Assembly (NCBI RefSeq): GCF_008693005.1
Contig: NZ_VXKE01000012.1
Location: 57,003-121,002 of the forward strand
Direction of reading: 5' to 3'
DNA: 64,000 nucleotides
Origin: Helicobacter canis
GTDB lineage: Bacteria; Campylobacterota; Campylobacteria; Campylobacterales; Helicobacteraceae
In this document: positions 9,373 to 17,616 of the stretch, piece by piece
Layout of the letters: every line of letters begins with the position of its first letter
Numbering within the stretch: position 1 is the first letter of the stretch
Notes under the pieces: model-generated
The model's database searches: none
What the model saw: the letters and a program-made list of their open reading frames with translations, nothing else
What the model was told of the DNA's origin: nothing
Translations under genes and position numbers: made by a program

Positions 9373-10401
9373 CTAGATTCTAGCTTGGAGTGATGTAAGG
9401 GCGAAGTGTAGCGCATTGCGAAAGCTGGCGGTGCAAGCTATGCCCCGATAAGCGATGTCAAATGCTACTCCGTGATCGACAGAAGTGCGGACTATAGGGA
9501 GATTTAGGCTTATATTGATGCTTTGATCAAAGTAGAGTGCCTTTAGCGGCGCGAGCCCTACATCGTGATAGGGCGCGACAAAGACACAAAATCGCTCGCG
9601 CATAGCAGGGGTGAAAGCACTATCTGGCGCGACCACCCCTACAAACGCCTCTCTGCCTATGGCAGCATTAGCAGATTCTAGCGCGGCTTGGATTAGGGCG
9701 TCTTCTTCTCCGCCGATTGCGCCATAGTCTCCGCAGTGTGGATTAAAGCCTAGCACAAGGGCTTGGGTAAAATCTAGGCTAGATTCCAGCGTGCATAAAA
9801 ATTCTTTATAGCTCTCCACGCTTATGCGCTCACTTACGCGCGCTAGTGGGATATGGTCGCAAAAAAGCGCGACAAGCATTTGCTTACAGCCTAGCACCAT
9901 AATGACTTCTTGCTTAAAATGCGCGCGCAAATACTCCGTATGCCCAGCATATTGCACCCCCGCTTGCTTCCACGCGGCTTTGTGGATAGGCAGTGTTAGC
10001 ACGGCAGTGTGTGGATCTTGGCTTGCTAGCTCCACAGCACGCGCAAAGCTAGCAAAGCTATATGCCCCGCTTTGCGCGGTGATTTGGGCGATGTGGATTG
10101 GCGGGGGCTTTAAGCTTGGAGGCTCAAAGCGCACCATATCAAGCAAGCAGTGGATATAGCTAGCGCGCTTAGATTCTACCCCGCCGCGCGCAAGTAGCGT
10201 TTGTAGGGCGGATTCTAGTAGGCTCTTATGTGCGCAAATAATAGGCGTGCAAAGCGCAGGGCTAGAATCTAGCGCGCTAGAGGACTGCTTAGGCAGCTGC
10301 CCACATTGATACAAAACCCACTCAAGCTCTCGCAAGATGATTTCACAGCCTACGCCATTGCTATCGCCTATGCTTATGGCTAGCTTTTTTTCTCCACTCA
10401 T
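9373..10401 (-). CDS. pdxA: 4-hydroxythreonine-4-phosphate dehydrogenase
   Basis: Oxidises 4-phosphohydroxy-L-threonine with NAD in the deoxyxylulose-dependent route to pyridoxal phosphate. At 342 residues it has the normal family length. Recognisable blocks are AISIGDSNGVGCEIILRE at the start, AGHTEYLR (metal-binding histidine), CDHIPLARVS, GFNPHCGDYGAIGGEE and DQSINISLNLPIVRTSVDHG near the C terminus. Its start overlaps the stop of the upstream type II secretion F gene by 4 bp. No pdxJ is visible in this window. Confidence 0.93.
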   Translation of the reverse strand: MSGEKKLAISIGDSNGVGCEIILRELEWVLYQCGQLPKQSSSALDSSPALCTPIICAHKSLLESALQTLLARGGVESKRASYIHCLLDMVRFEPPSLKPPPIHIAQITAQSGAYSFASFARAVELASQDPHTAVLTLPIHKAAWKQAGVQYAGHTEYLRAHFKQEVIMVLGCKQMLVALFCDHIPLARVSERISVESYKEFLCTLESSLDFTQALVLGFNPHCGDYGAIGGEEDALIQAALESANAAIGREAFVGVVAPDSAFTPAMRERFCVFVAPYHDVGLAPLKALYFDQSINISLNLPIVRTSVDHGVAFDIAYRGIACTASFRNALHFALTSLQARI

Positions 10402-11483
10402 AGACTAATGCTCCCTAGCTCCCAAATAGGCAGAAATATCCCAAATGCCAGCCAGCCTACAAAAAGCGCGATGATAATCGTAGAAAATGGCTCAATAAGG
10501 GCTAGAATCTTTGTGATTTGCTGCTCATAAATATCTTGGCAATACTGCGCACATAGCTCTAGCACGCATTCTAGCTCGCCGGATTTTTGCGCGGTGGCAA
10601 GGAAGCTCTGTAAGGTTAGATCAATATAGACACAAGAGCTAAACGCCCTATCAAGCGCAAGCCCTAGTGAGACTTGCTTGCAAGATTCTGCTATGCTTTG
10701 TTTAATGACTGGATTTTGCACGCTAGATAGGGCTATGGGCAGGGATTTGTGGAAGTCTATGCGAGCTTGATAGAGATAGAAAAACCCTAGAAAATACCCC
10801 CACAAATCCTTATACACAAGCATTCTGCCAAGCAGTGGTGCGCGCAGCAGAGCGCGTAAGCTCGCCATATAGATGGCATTTTGACTACGCTTACAAACTA
10901 CGCCCACATACACTAGAGCCACCAAAAGCAGCACAAAAGCCCACCAAAACTCCTGCACAAGCGATGAAGCAGCAATTAAAGCCTGCGTGCTAAGGGGCAA
11001 GGCTGCGCCAAAGCTTGCGAAAATCTCGCTAAATTGTGGGATCACAAAAAGCGCGATAATGATAAATGCCCCCACAATGCCAAGTAGCACAAAGAGTGGA
11101 TAAAACAATGCCTTAAGGAAATTGCTGCGCGTTTTAGCCGTGGTGTGGAAGTAGCGCGATAGGACCTCTAGGATTTGGCTAAGGTTGCCCGACTCTGCGC
11201 CAGAGTGGATTAGAGCTATGCCCATAGGGGAGAAAATATGGCTAAAGGGCTGCAGGGCATTAGGTAGGCTAGCACCTGCTTGGAGCTGGGATAGAATCTG
11301 CTTATATGCACGGGCTAAAAGTGGATTCTGGCTAGTGTGCGCTAGTGTGGCTAGGGTCTCTTGGAGTGAGATACTAGCTCGCAGCATAATGCTCAAAAGC
11401 CGCAAGTCTTGTGCGATATGCAAGGGGCTAGGCTTTGGCGTGTAGGCTAATCTTTTGGGCTTTGGCGTATGGGTGTGGAGCAT
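10398..11483 (-). CDS. Type II secretion system F family inner-membrane protein (GspF/CtsF-like)
   Basis: A 361-residue polytopic protein with the two GspF cytoplasmic repeats (about residues 20-130 and 220-330). Each contains the typical L-L-A-G-L-P/G-N-L pattern, such as LLSIMLRASISLQETLATLA and LIHSGAESGNLSQILEVLS. They are separated by membrane helices near 130-155 and 170-190, with a last helix near 330-355. Homologues assemble type II secretion pili or the DNA-uptake system (CtsF in Campylobacter). No other secretion gene is next to it; pdxA follows with a 4-bp overlap, so it is an orphan subunit here. Confidence 0.85.
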   Translation of the reverse strand: MLHTHTPKPKRLAYTPKPSPLHIAQDLRLLSIMLRASISLQETLATLAHTSQNPLLARAYKQILSQLQAGASLPNALQPFSHIFSPMGIALIHSGAESGNLSQILEVLSRYFHTTAKTRSNFLKALFYPLFVLLGIVGAFIIIALFVIPQFSEIFASFGAALPLSTQALIAASSLVQEFWWAFVLLLVALVYVGVVCKRSQNAIYMASLRALLRAPLLGRMLVYKDLWGYFLGFFYLYQARIDFHKSLPIALSSVQNPVIKQSIAESCKQVSLGLALDRAFSSCVYIDLTLQSFLATAQKSGELECVLELCAQYCQDIYEQQITKILALIEPFSTIIIALFVGWLAFGIFLPIWELGSISL

Positions 11484-11492
11484 AGAAGCTCT

Positions 11493-12533
11493 TTAAGAGT
11501 GTGGCTCAAGCATAGCGCACGCAAGGGTATAGACGCGTTTTTGCGCCTGCTCTATGGCTTGCGCTGAGCTTTGCTCTAGGGGCTTTTGGAGAAGGACTAA
11601 ATGCTGCTTTTGCATACTATCGCCTAGCCATAGCCTAGAGTCCTTGCGGTTATAGATCCCAATGGTTGGGATATGGAGCATATCTGCAAGGTGGATTGTG
11701 CCTGTGCTTGGGCTAATGAGTAAGCAAGAGAGCCGCAGTAGCTCGATGAGATTAGCGAGATTATCATCGTTGCTAAAGACAAAGACATTTGGCGGTGGAT
11801 CTTGCAGGCAGGGTGTGGGCGCACCCTCATAGTGCAAGATGACAAAGCGCATAGACTCAAAGCGCGCAGCTAGCTTATAGGCTAGATCGATGTAGGCTGA
11901 TAGGGGGAGATTTATGCGCGTGGATTTGACAAAGGGATTAAGACAGATGATAGGGGCTAAGTTTGCTGGGCTTTTAGGATTTGGCGTGTGCTTTGGCGTG
12001 ATCAAATAGTGTGTAGCAGAATCTAGTGTGTTTTGCACGCGTGCCTTTGCGTCTTCATCTATGGGGTAGCGAAATTGGGGGTAGATAGAGCTAGAAAAGT
12101 CTGTGCTAGCTTTGGCAAATCTCTTAGAATCTACCTTTGCTACAAGCTTGCATAGTGCTTTGTGGTAAGGGATTTGCGAAAATGCGCGCGAGAAAAACAC
12201 CTTGCTAATGCGTGGGTTAAGGAGATTTGCCAAAGTGGCAAAGGAAATGATGCGCTTGGCATTGCTTTGAGCTAGGAGCTTACAACGCCAGCGGTTGGGC
12301 TGCGTTAGGATAAAGCACTCAAAGTGCTGGGCGTTGATATGAGCTAGTAGCTCTTGCTTACTCATAGCACTAGAATCTACGCAGATAAAGCCACTAAGCT
12401 TTGAGAAAATCTGCGCCCCTTGGGTATTTGTGTAGATGATAATGTCTCCATCATAGCTATGGCGCAGCATAAGCAGAGCCTTTATGGCAATCACATTATC
12501 CCCAAGAAACGCCGCACGATAGAATCCAATCAT
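11493..12533 (-). CDS. Glycosyltransferase family 9 (heptosyltransferase-like)
   Basis: Probably transfers a sugar (heptose in the named family) from an ADP-activated donor to the lipopolysaccharide core at the inner membrane. I place the start at 12533 (MIGFYRAAFLGDNVIAIKAL), because GT9 proteins begin with the strand leading to the R-x-x-x-L-G-D motif and AAAGAGTAGCA precedes it. The donor-binding region LISPSTGTIHLADMLHIPTIGIY (about residue 290) is well preserved. Length is about 346 residues. It is divergent from the NFACT gene 60 bp away. The exact acceptor cannot be read from sequence. Confidence 0.8.
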   Translation of the reverse strand: MIGFYRAAFLGDNVIAIKALLMLRHSYDGDIIIYTNTQGAQIFSKLSGFICVDSSAMSKQELLAHINAQHFECFILTQPNRWRCKLLAQSNAKRIISFATLANLLNPRISKVFFSRAFSQIPYHKALCKLVAKVDSKRFAKASTDFSSSIYPQFRYPIDEDAKARVQNTLDSATHYLITPKHTPNPKSPANLAPIICLNPFVKSTRINLPLSAYIDLAYKLAARFESMRFVILHYEGAPTPCLQDPPPNVFVFSNDDNLANLIELLRLSCLLISPSTGTIHLADMLHIPTIGIYNRKDSRLWLGDSMQKQHLVLLQKPLEQSSAQAIEQAQKRVYTLACAMLEPHS

Positions 12534-12593
12534 TGCTACTCTTTGCCTAGATTTTATGGCATTATAACACACCGCCCATTGCAAAGGAGCTCA

Positions 12594-13970
12594 ATGACAC
12601 TTGCTAAAGTCGATGCGCTTGCGCGATTTTGTGCGTGCTTTGAAAGGCTTGTGCGCATAGAGCGCGTGCAAGATATGGTGCTAAGGCTCACCCTAGACCA
12701 CTGCCATAGCCCAGAGCTCCAAGCCGCTCTTAATGGGGACGCAAGCTTTGCTCTCTATCTCTCTATGGTAAGGGGCAATAGCTATGCCTACACAAGCAAA
12801 GATACCCCCTTAGGTCCCAAGCACTATAATGCCCCCTTTGATGTCGCTCTATCCAAGCTTCATCGCTCTAAGATTCTCTCTAGCACGCTTTATGATAATG
12901 ACAGAATCCTGCGCCTAGAGCTTTTGCAGCAAGGAAGCTATAAGCAAAGCAGAGCAATCGTGCAGTTTGAATTTAGCGGGAAGCATACAAATGTGATTAT
13001 TCTTAATGCTAGCGGGGTTGTCATAGAAGCATTGCGGCATATTTCTCAAGCGATCTCCTGCCGCCCTGTGAAAGTAGGGACACCCCTTGCCAAAATGCCC
13101 CCAAACCCACGCCCACAAATGCAAGAGCCCCCCATAGCACTAGAATCTATGCCTGATATTTTGGCGCGTGCCTATGAGCTTGCAAATGCTCGCGAGCTAG
13201 AATCTATGAAGCACTCCCTGCTAGCCCACTATACGCGCATAAAGACGCGCGCGCAAGCTCTGCTAGAGTCCTTGCCTAAAGCTGAGTCCTTGCTACTAGA
13301 ATCCACAGAGCTACAACACAAAGCCAATCTAGCACTAATGCACCTACACACGCTAAAGCCCTACCAAACCCAAGTGGAGATCACTGATGAGAGCGGAGAG
13401 CTTTGGCGCATTACACTGCCCCTTCACAGCACGCCACAAGCTGCGATCAATCAGCTATTCAAAGAGTCCAAAAAGCTCGCTAGAAAGGCAAAAAATATCC
13501 ACAAAGAAGCTACAAATTTAGAGGAGAAAATTAGCTTTTTAGACAAGGAGCTGGCATTTATAGAGCGTGCAAGCAAGCTTGACACACTCGCTATCCTTTT
13601 GCCCCAAGCCAAGCAGAGTGCTAAGAAAAAGCCCCAAAATGAGCAAGCAGAAGTCGTGTTTATCCAAGGGATAAAGATCTCCATAGGGCGCAATGAAAGG
13701 GAGAATGTCAAGCTCCTAGAATCCGCGCGTGCTGATGATTTATGGCTACATATCCGTGATATTCCCTCTTCGCATTTGATTATCCATTGTGGGAAAAATA
13801 CCGCCCCAGAATCCACTATCCATAAAGCGGGCGAGATTCTACTAGGGGTGAGCGGACTTAAGCAAGGGGATTTTTGTGTCGATTATACAAAGAGAAAATT
13901 TGTGAAGATTATTAGCGGTGCGCAGGTGGTGTATAGCAAGCATAAAAGCTTGCACTACCGCATAAGCTAG
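12594..13970 (+). CDS. rqcH: NFACT family protein (RqcH / fibronectin-binding protein homologue)
   Basis: A 458-residue NFACT protein. Family members bind stalled large ribosomal subunits and recruit alanyl-tRNA to tag nascent chains, although older literature calls them fibronectin-binding proteins. The ATG at 12594 follows GCAAAGGAGCTCA. The N-terminal NFACT-N domain (FEFSGKHTNVIIL) is followed by a long coiled coil (about 250-370) and the NFACT-R domain with DDLWLHIRDIPSSHLIIH and the basic VDYTKRKFVKII. A small S4 protein similar to RqcP is 2.7 kb away at 16700-16957. Confidence 0.85.
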   Translation: MTLAKVDALARFCACFERLVRIERVQDMVLRLTLDHCHSPELQAALNGDASFALYLSMVRGNSYAYTSKDTPLGPKHYNAPFDVALSKLHRSKILSSTLYDNDRILRLELLQQGSYKQSRAIVQFEFSGKHTNVIILNASGVVIEALRHISQAISCRPVKVGTPLAKMPPNPRPQMQEPPIALESMPDILARAYELANARELESMKHSLLAHYTRIKTRAQALLESLPKAESLLLESTELQHKANLALMHLHTLKPYQTQVEITDESGELWRITLPLHSTPQAAINQLFKESKKLARKAKNIHKEATNLEEKISFLDKELAFIERASKLDTLAILLPQAKQSAKKKPQNEQAEVVFIQGIKISIGRNERENVKLLESARADDLWLHIRDIPSSHLIIHCGKNTAPESTIHKAGEILLGVSGLKQGDFCVDYTKRKFVKIISGAQVVYSKHKSLHYRIS

Positions 13971-14002
13971 CAAGGAAGCTTAAGGCTATACAAGGAGGCA
14001 TT

Positions 14003-14311
14003 ATGGCAATCTCACCTATTGGCAATATCACTTATATCAATCAAAATATGCAAGCGACTTCTGCCACTCACGCAAACGCTATGCAGCGCGGCGATATGAT
14101 CCCCCAAGAGTTTGAAGACAAGCTTAAAGAAATCCAAGAAGTGCGCCCCACAGAAACGGGCAACAAAATCGACAAAGACACCAAGGGCAATGGGCAGTGG
14201 GAGGAGGGAGAGCAAGAAGAGCGAGAGCCAAGCGAGCAAGAAGAGTCAAACCCGCTAGATTCTAGCCTAAATAGCGATGAGAGTGCGCATTTGCTCAATA
14301 TCAAAGTGTAG
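14003..14311 (+). CDS. Small acidic protein of unknown function
   Basis: A 102-residue soluble protein with a strong ribosome-binding site (CAAGGAGGCATT before ATG), 33 bp after the NFACT gene. The N-terminal third (MAISPIGNITYINQNMQ) looks structured and conserved in style. The middle is very rich in Glu, Gly and Gln (about residues 48-82), and the end contains LDSS from the CTAGATTCTAG word. No domain is recognised. The good ribosome-binding site and position suggest a real gene co-transcribed with rqcH. Confidence 0.65.
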   Translation: MAISPIGNITYINQNMQATSATHANAMQRGDMIPQEFEDKLKEIQEVRPTETGNKIDKDTKGNGQWEEGEQEEREPSEQEESNPLDSSLNSDESAHLLNIKV

Positions 14312-14331
14312 ATTCTAGGTGTAGATCACAC

Positions 14332-15156
14332 TCATAGCACCACGCCGCATAGAAGCACAAAGGGCAGGTATTCTTTCTCATAGAGATGATAGGTGTTTTC
14401 TTTAGGTGTATCAATACTAGGGCGCAAATCAAGGGCGGAGCATAGCACACCTTGTGGGCGCACCCCCATTTCATCATTTGCGACATTTTGTATCATCTCT
14501 GCCACTTCGTAGGGAATAGAATCTAGCTCATTCATATCTGGGGCTTGCTCTTTAGCGCAATAGACATTGATAGAAAAAAGCGCGAGCTTAAAGCTATCGT
14601 AATCCGCGAGTTTTCCTGCTTGCTGTAACTGCCCTATATCGCGCACTTGCGTAATGGCTTCTTTAATGCGCTCTATGCAGCTGCTGCTAAACTCCCACCT
14701 AGCCCTTTTGCCGACATTAAGCCATAAATGTTTAGATTCTATCCATATATCAAACCTATTATCCTCTGTCGCACACCAAAAGTCAATCGTGCGCCTGTGC
14801 TTCTTATTTTGGCTTTCGTCCTCTCGCAAATCTACACCTTTGCAATCCACACCATACTCACTCATCACATAAGGCGTAAGACGAGAGAGCGCCATAGCAA
14901 TAGCAGCAGAGTTGCTGCGCTCATTGTATGTGATAGGAAAGTCCCCTATTTGCTCAAGCAAGTTAAGGTTTATATCAAAAATATGCCGACAAAGCTCATC
15001 ATAAAAGCTCTTTAGCTTTCTACCGCCTTTAGCCCCACTCCCTGTGTTTGCCCCTGCATTCACGCTATCGCTTTTGTAGAGAGAGTCTTCTAAGTAGCAT
15101 TCATACCATCTCGCATTTTTCTCGCTAAACCGCTTGTGTATATCGTATTCATACAT
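14332..15156 (-). CDS. Hypothetical protein with a possible PD-(D/E)xK-like motif
   Basis: A 274-residue soluble protein overlapping the end of the ion-channel gene by 8 bp, so it is probably translated with it. The segment RRTIDFWCATEDNRFDIWIE followed by SKHLW (about residues 120-145) has the spacing of a nuclease-type D...E-x-K core, but this is only pattern resemblance. A Gly/Ser/Ala-rich stretch near residue 35 seems to be a linker. No family is recognised. An unknown partner of the channel, or a defence-like nuclease, are both possible. Confidence 0.5.
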   Translation of the reverse strand: MYEYDIHKRFSEKNARWYECYLEDSLYKSDSVNAGANTGSGAKGGRKLKSFYDELCRHIFDINLNLLEQIGDFPITYNERSNSAAIAMALSRLTPYVMSEYGVDCKGVDLREDESQNKKHRRTIDFWCATEDNRFDIWIESKHLWLNVGKRARWEFSSSCIERIKEAITQVRDIGQLQQAGKLADYDSFKLALFSINVYCAKEQAPDMNELDSIPYEVAEMIQNVANDEMGVRPQGVLCSALDLRPSIDTPKENTYHLYEKEYLPFVLLCGVVL

Positions 15157-15847
15157 CTTTATTATCCCTTTCTAGTTTTTGAGCTTTTATCTCACTAATG
15201 CTATCAACAATCACGCCTATGACCATATTTAGCACGATAAAACTCACAATGATCATATAGCTTATAAAATATATCCACGCATAAGGATATATTCGCATAA
15301 TAGGTCGTGCTATCGCTCCGCTCCAACTCTCCCCTGTCATCACTTGAAAAAGTGTGAAAAAGCTCTTACCCAAATCACCAAAATACTCTGGCGCAGCTGT
15401 GGCAAAAAGTTGTGTGCCAAGCACCGCATAGATGTAATACACAAGCAAGAGCAAAACACCTATGGATACAACACTAGGGATACTCCTTGTGATAACTGCG
15501 ATGACAAACCGAAGCTGTGGCACAGATGAAGAGAGTCGCGCGGCTCTAAGCACCCTAAACAATCGTAGGATAGCAATATTGCCTATGATTGTCGTCGGTA
15601 AGACAGATAAAACCACTATACATAAATCAAAGAGATTCCACTTTGAGAGAAAAAACTCTTTGCGTAGCACAAGGATTTTCACGCACATTTCAATGCAAAA
15701 AAACAATAAACAGATTCTATCAATAGCGATAAGGATAGAATTGTTTTTCAAAAATGAAAATGTCAATGCTCCCAAAACTATAGAATCTAAAATGATAATA
15801 CTAAGCACTAAGCCTTGAAACAACCTAGAATGAATAAAAGTATTCAT
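15149..15847 (-). CDS. Single-domain voltage-gated cation channel (NaChBac/NavAb type)
   Basis: A 232-residue protein with six membrane segments. S4 carries regularly spaced arginines (ILRLFRVLRAARLSSSVPQLR, split as two adjoining blocks). The pore loop reads FFTLFQVMTGESWSG, close to the T-L-E-S-W-S filter of bacterial sodium channels but with Gly in place of Leu. The last segment, FIVLNMVIGVIVDSI, and a short charged tail follow. Tetramers would conduct sodium or calcium across the inner membrane on depolarisation. It lies between a repeat protein upstream and a hypothetical protein downstream, all on the minus strand and tightly spaced. Confidence 0.88.
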   Translation of the reverse strand: MNTFIHSRLFQGLVLSIIILDSIVLGALTFSFLKNNSILIAIDRICLLFFCIEMCVKILVLRKEFFLSKWNLFDLCIVVLSVLPTTIIGNIAILRLFRVLRAARLSSSVPQLRFVIAVITRSIPSVVSIGVLLLLVYYIYAVLGTQLFATAAPEYFGDLGKSFFTLFQVMTGESWSGAIARPIMRIYPYAWIYFISYMIIVSFIVLNMVIGVIVDSISEIKAQKLERDNKDV

Positions 15848-15851
15848 AATG

Positions 15852-16127
15852 CTAAAGTCTATTTTGAAGCTTATGTGGCTTTTTCCATTTGGCTTTAAAG
15901 TCTTTATCTACAAAAAATACTTTTAAATCGGCTTTGAAATCCTTATCTACCCAAGCAATAGTGCTTGTAGCCTTACTATCTCTATCTTCAAAATACCACA
16001 AACCATCGTGCTTTGCTTTAAAGTCTTTATCTACTTCATACACAAGTAAATCCGCCTTGAATTCTTGTGTAACCTTGAAGCATTTTACATCTGCTTTATT
16101 TTCCGCTACTACACAAACCTTTGCCAT
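15852..16127 (-). CDS. Small protein made of DKDFKA-type repeats
   Basis: A 91-residue protein built from about six short repeats of the pattern V-(D)-K-D-F-K-A-(D/K)-x-x-(V/W), for example VYEVDKDFKAKHDGLW and VFFVDKDFKADL-like units. It resembles small repeat proteins grouped as DUF6150 in my memory, but I am not sure of the name. It starts at 16127 after AAAGGAGCTGTT and is 4 bp from the channel gene, so it shares the operon. No signal peptide is seen. Function unknown. Confidence 0.65.
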   Translation of the reverse strand: MAKVCVVAENKADVKCFKVTQEFKADLLVYEVDKDFKAKHDGLWYFEDRDSKATSTIAWVDKDFKADLKVFFVDKDFKAKWKKPHKLQNRL

Positions 16128-16270
16128 AACAGCTCCTTTTCAATGAAATTTTGAGCTAGCATTGTATGAAACTGCTTTATTGATAAACGATAATTTATAT
16201 ATATAAAACCTATAATTTACTGACTAAAATCTACATCTTTGATAAACCAAAAAGAGTAGAAGAAAGCGGA

Positions 16271-16678
16271 ATGAAAGTTATTGATAAAATAAATGAGATT
16301 CTAAAGCGAAAAAATCTAAGCAAAAAAGAGCTTGTCAATCGCCTTATAGACTTGGGCTTGCGTGCAAATAAAACGGGTGAGACGCCCACAATCTCTAGCA
16401 TTTATGCCTATCTTAATGGTAATATCGAGCTAAAGGCAGATATGATTCCATTTATCGCCGATGCGTTGGGTGTGTATGAGCAGGAGCTTTTCTCCCAAAG
16501 CTCACCGCACAAAATGCTTCAAAGATTCTGCTTACAAGACCCAAATCTTGCTAAATATAGCCATATTGTAGAACTGCTAGAATACATCAGCCCAAAGTCC
16601 CTAGAAACGCTTGAAAAAACGCTCCTTAGTCAAAAAGAAAAGACAATCCAGCTCAATGAGATTCTACAAAGCTTATAG
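16271..16678 (+). CDS. Helix-turn-helix (XRE-like) regulator
   Basis: A 135-residue protein whose first 75 residues resemble a lambda-repressor-type HTH: KINEILKRKNLSKKELVNRL, a recognition-helix region TISSIYAYLNGN, and IPFIADALGVYEQELF. The C-terminal part (LVELLEYISPKSLETLEKTL-like) could be a dimerisation helix. It is divergent from the ion-channel operon across a 143-bp AT-rich gap with TTTATATATATAAA, so it may regulate that operon or itself. The target is not known. Confidence 0.72.
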   Translation: MKVIDKINEILKRKNLSKKELVNRLIDLGLRANKTGETPTISSIYAYLNGNIELKADMIPFIADALGVYEQELFSQSSPHKMLQRFCLQDPNLAKYSHIVELLEYISPKSLETLEKTLLSQKEKTIQLNEILQSL

Positions 16679-16699
16679 TCTTTTGCTGCATTATGTTTG

Positions 16700-16957
16700 C
16701 TACTCTTGTGTGGGGATCTCTTGTATAAAAGTCGCAGAGAGAGATTTGGGCGTGGTGCGCGTGGTGGGGATAGCTAGGATCTTGTAAGACTTTTTATAAG
16801 TGAGAAAGTAGAGAGTGATCACATCGCCTATGCGCACTTCTTTGCTGCTTTTTACGCGCACACCATTTATCTCGACAATATTATTTGCACACATATCTTG
16901 TGCGATTGAACGCTTTTTGACAATATTTGTGGCATTAAGAAAGCTATCAATCCGCAT
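16700..16957 (-). CDS. S4-domain RNA-binding protein (RqcP/Hsp15-like)
   Basis: An 85-residue S4 protein: MRIDSFLNATNIVKKRSIAQ, then NNIVEINGVRVKSSKEVRIGD, is the standard alpha-L RNA-binding fold. Related small proteins (Hsp15, RqcP) bind large ribosomal subunits carrying peptidyl-tRNA and work with RqcH, which is encoded at 12594-13970. The link to ribosome rescue is inference from family and proximity. The last 25 residues are an unstructured-looking Thr/Pro tail. Confidence 0.8.
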   Translation of the reverse strand: MRIDSFLNATNIVKKRSIAQDMCANNIVEINGVRVKSSKEVRIGDVITLYFLTYKKSYKILAIPTTRTTPKSLSATFIQEIPTQE

Positions 16958-17098
16958 AGATTCTCCCGCTCATTTACTAGATAGATCGCGGCTAGATTGT
17001 AGCAAAATCCCAAGAATATCCGCGGTGTATATTTGATTTTCACAAAAAATTAGATAGAATCGGCGACTAACTTAAGTTTGCAAATTTAAAGGTTCGTG

Positions 17099-17533
17099 AT
17101 GGTTTTTGAAGTCAAGTCGCCTATTTTAGGCTTTGAAGATGTTGTGAAGATGAAGCTTGAAAAAATCGATGAGATTTTTATGCGCTTGAGTAATGTCGAT
17201 GCGCAAGCACCGGTATTTGTGCTTGTCAATCCTTTCATCTTGCGAGAGTATGACTTCGAAGTGCCCGTGGCTATAAAGCTTCTGCTAGACCTAGAAAATG
17301 CGAAAAATATCTTTGTCGCCAATATTATGGTAATGCAAACGCCAATCCAGCAATCCACAATTAACTTTCTAGCTCCCCTAGTGTTTAACTTTGATAATCA
17401 AACAATGGCGCAAATTGTCTTAGATAGCTTCAAATACCCAGCATATAGCATTGCCGAGCCTATTTCTAAGTGGTATAAAGAGGGGGAAGATCTTGCGGGT
17501 AAAGACTCTCCCAATGACACTAATCCGCAGTAG
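17099..17533 (+). CDS. fliW: Flagellar assembly factor FliW
   Basis: A 144-residue FliW homologue. FliW binds flagellin and antagonises the translational repressor CsrA in the cytoplasm. Features are [20 protein letters not shown] at the N terminus, [17 protein letters not shown] and the C-terminal [14 protein letters not shown] block ([14 protein letters not shown]). GTG at 17096 directly precedes the ATG at 17099; I take the ATG. It is followed after about 80 bp by gltS. Confidence 0.88.
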   Translation: MVFEVKSPILGFEDVVKMKLEKIDEIFMRLSNVDAQAPVFVLVNPFILREYDFEVPVAIKLLLDLENAKNIFVANIMVMQTPIQQSTINFLAPLVFNFDNQTMAQIVLDSFKYPAYSIAEPISKWYKEGEDLAGKDSPNDTNPQ

Positions 17534-17563
17534 CCTGCTGTATTTTTCGCTTTTTTTGTGCTG

Positions 17564-17578
17564 TGGCACACTAGGTGC
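17564..17578 (+). promoter_or_regulatory. Possible sigma-54 promoter before gltS
   Basis: TGGCACACTAGGTGC has GG and GC separated by ten bases and a perfect TGGCAC -24 box; the -12 box is GTGC instead of TTGC. It lies about 39 bp before the gltS start. In Helicobacter sigma-54 is mostly flagellar, so this could be chance or a link to the adjacent fliW. Confidence 0.3.
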
Positions 17579-17616
17579 GCGTATTTTCCACGCGTATTTT
17601 TTAAGTAGGGTTTGAT

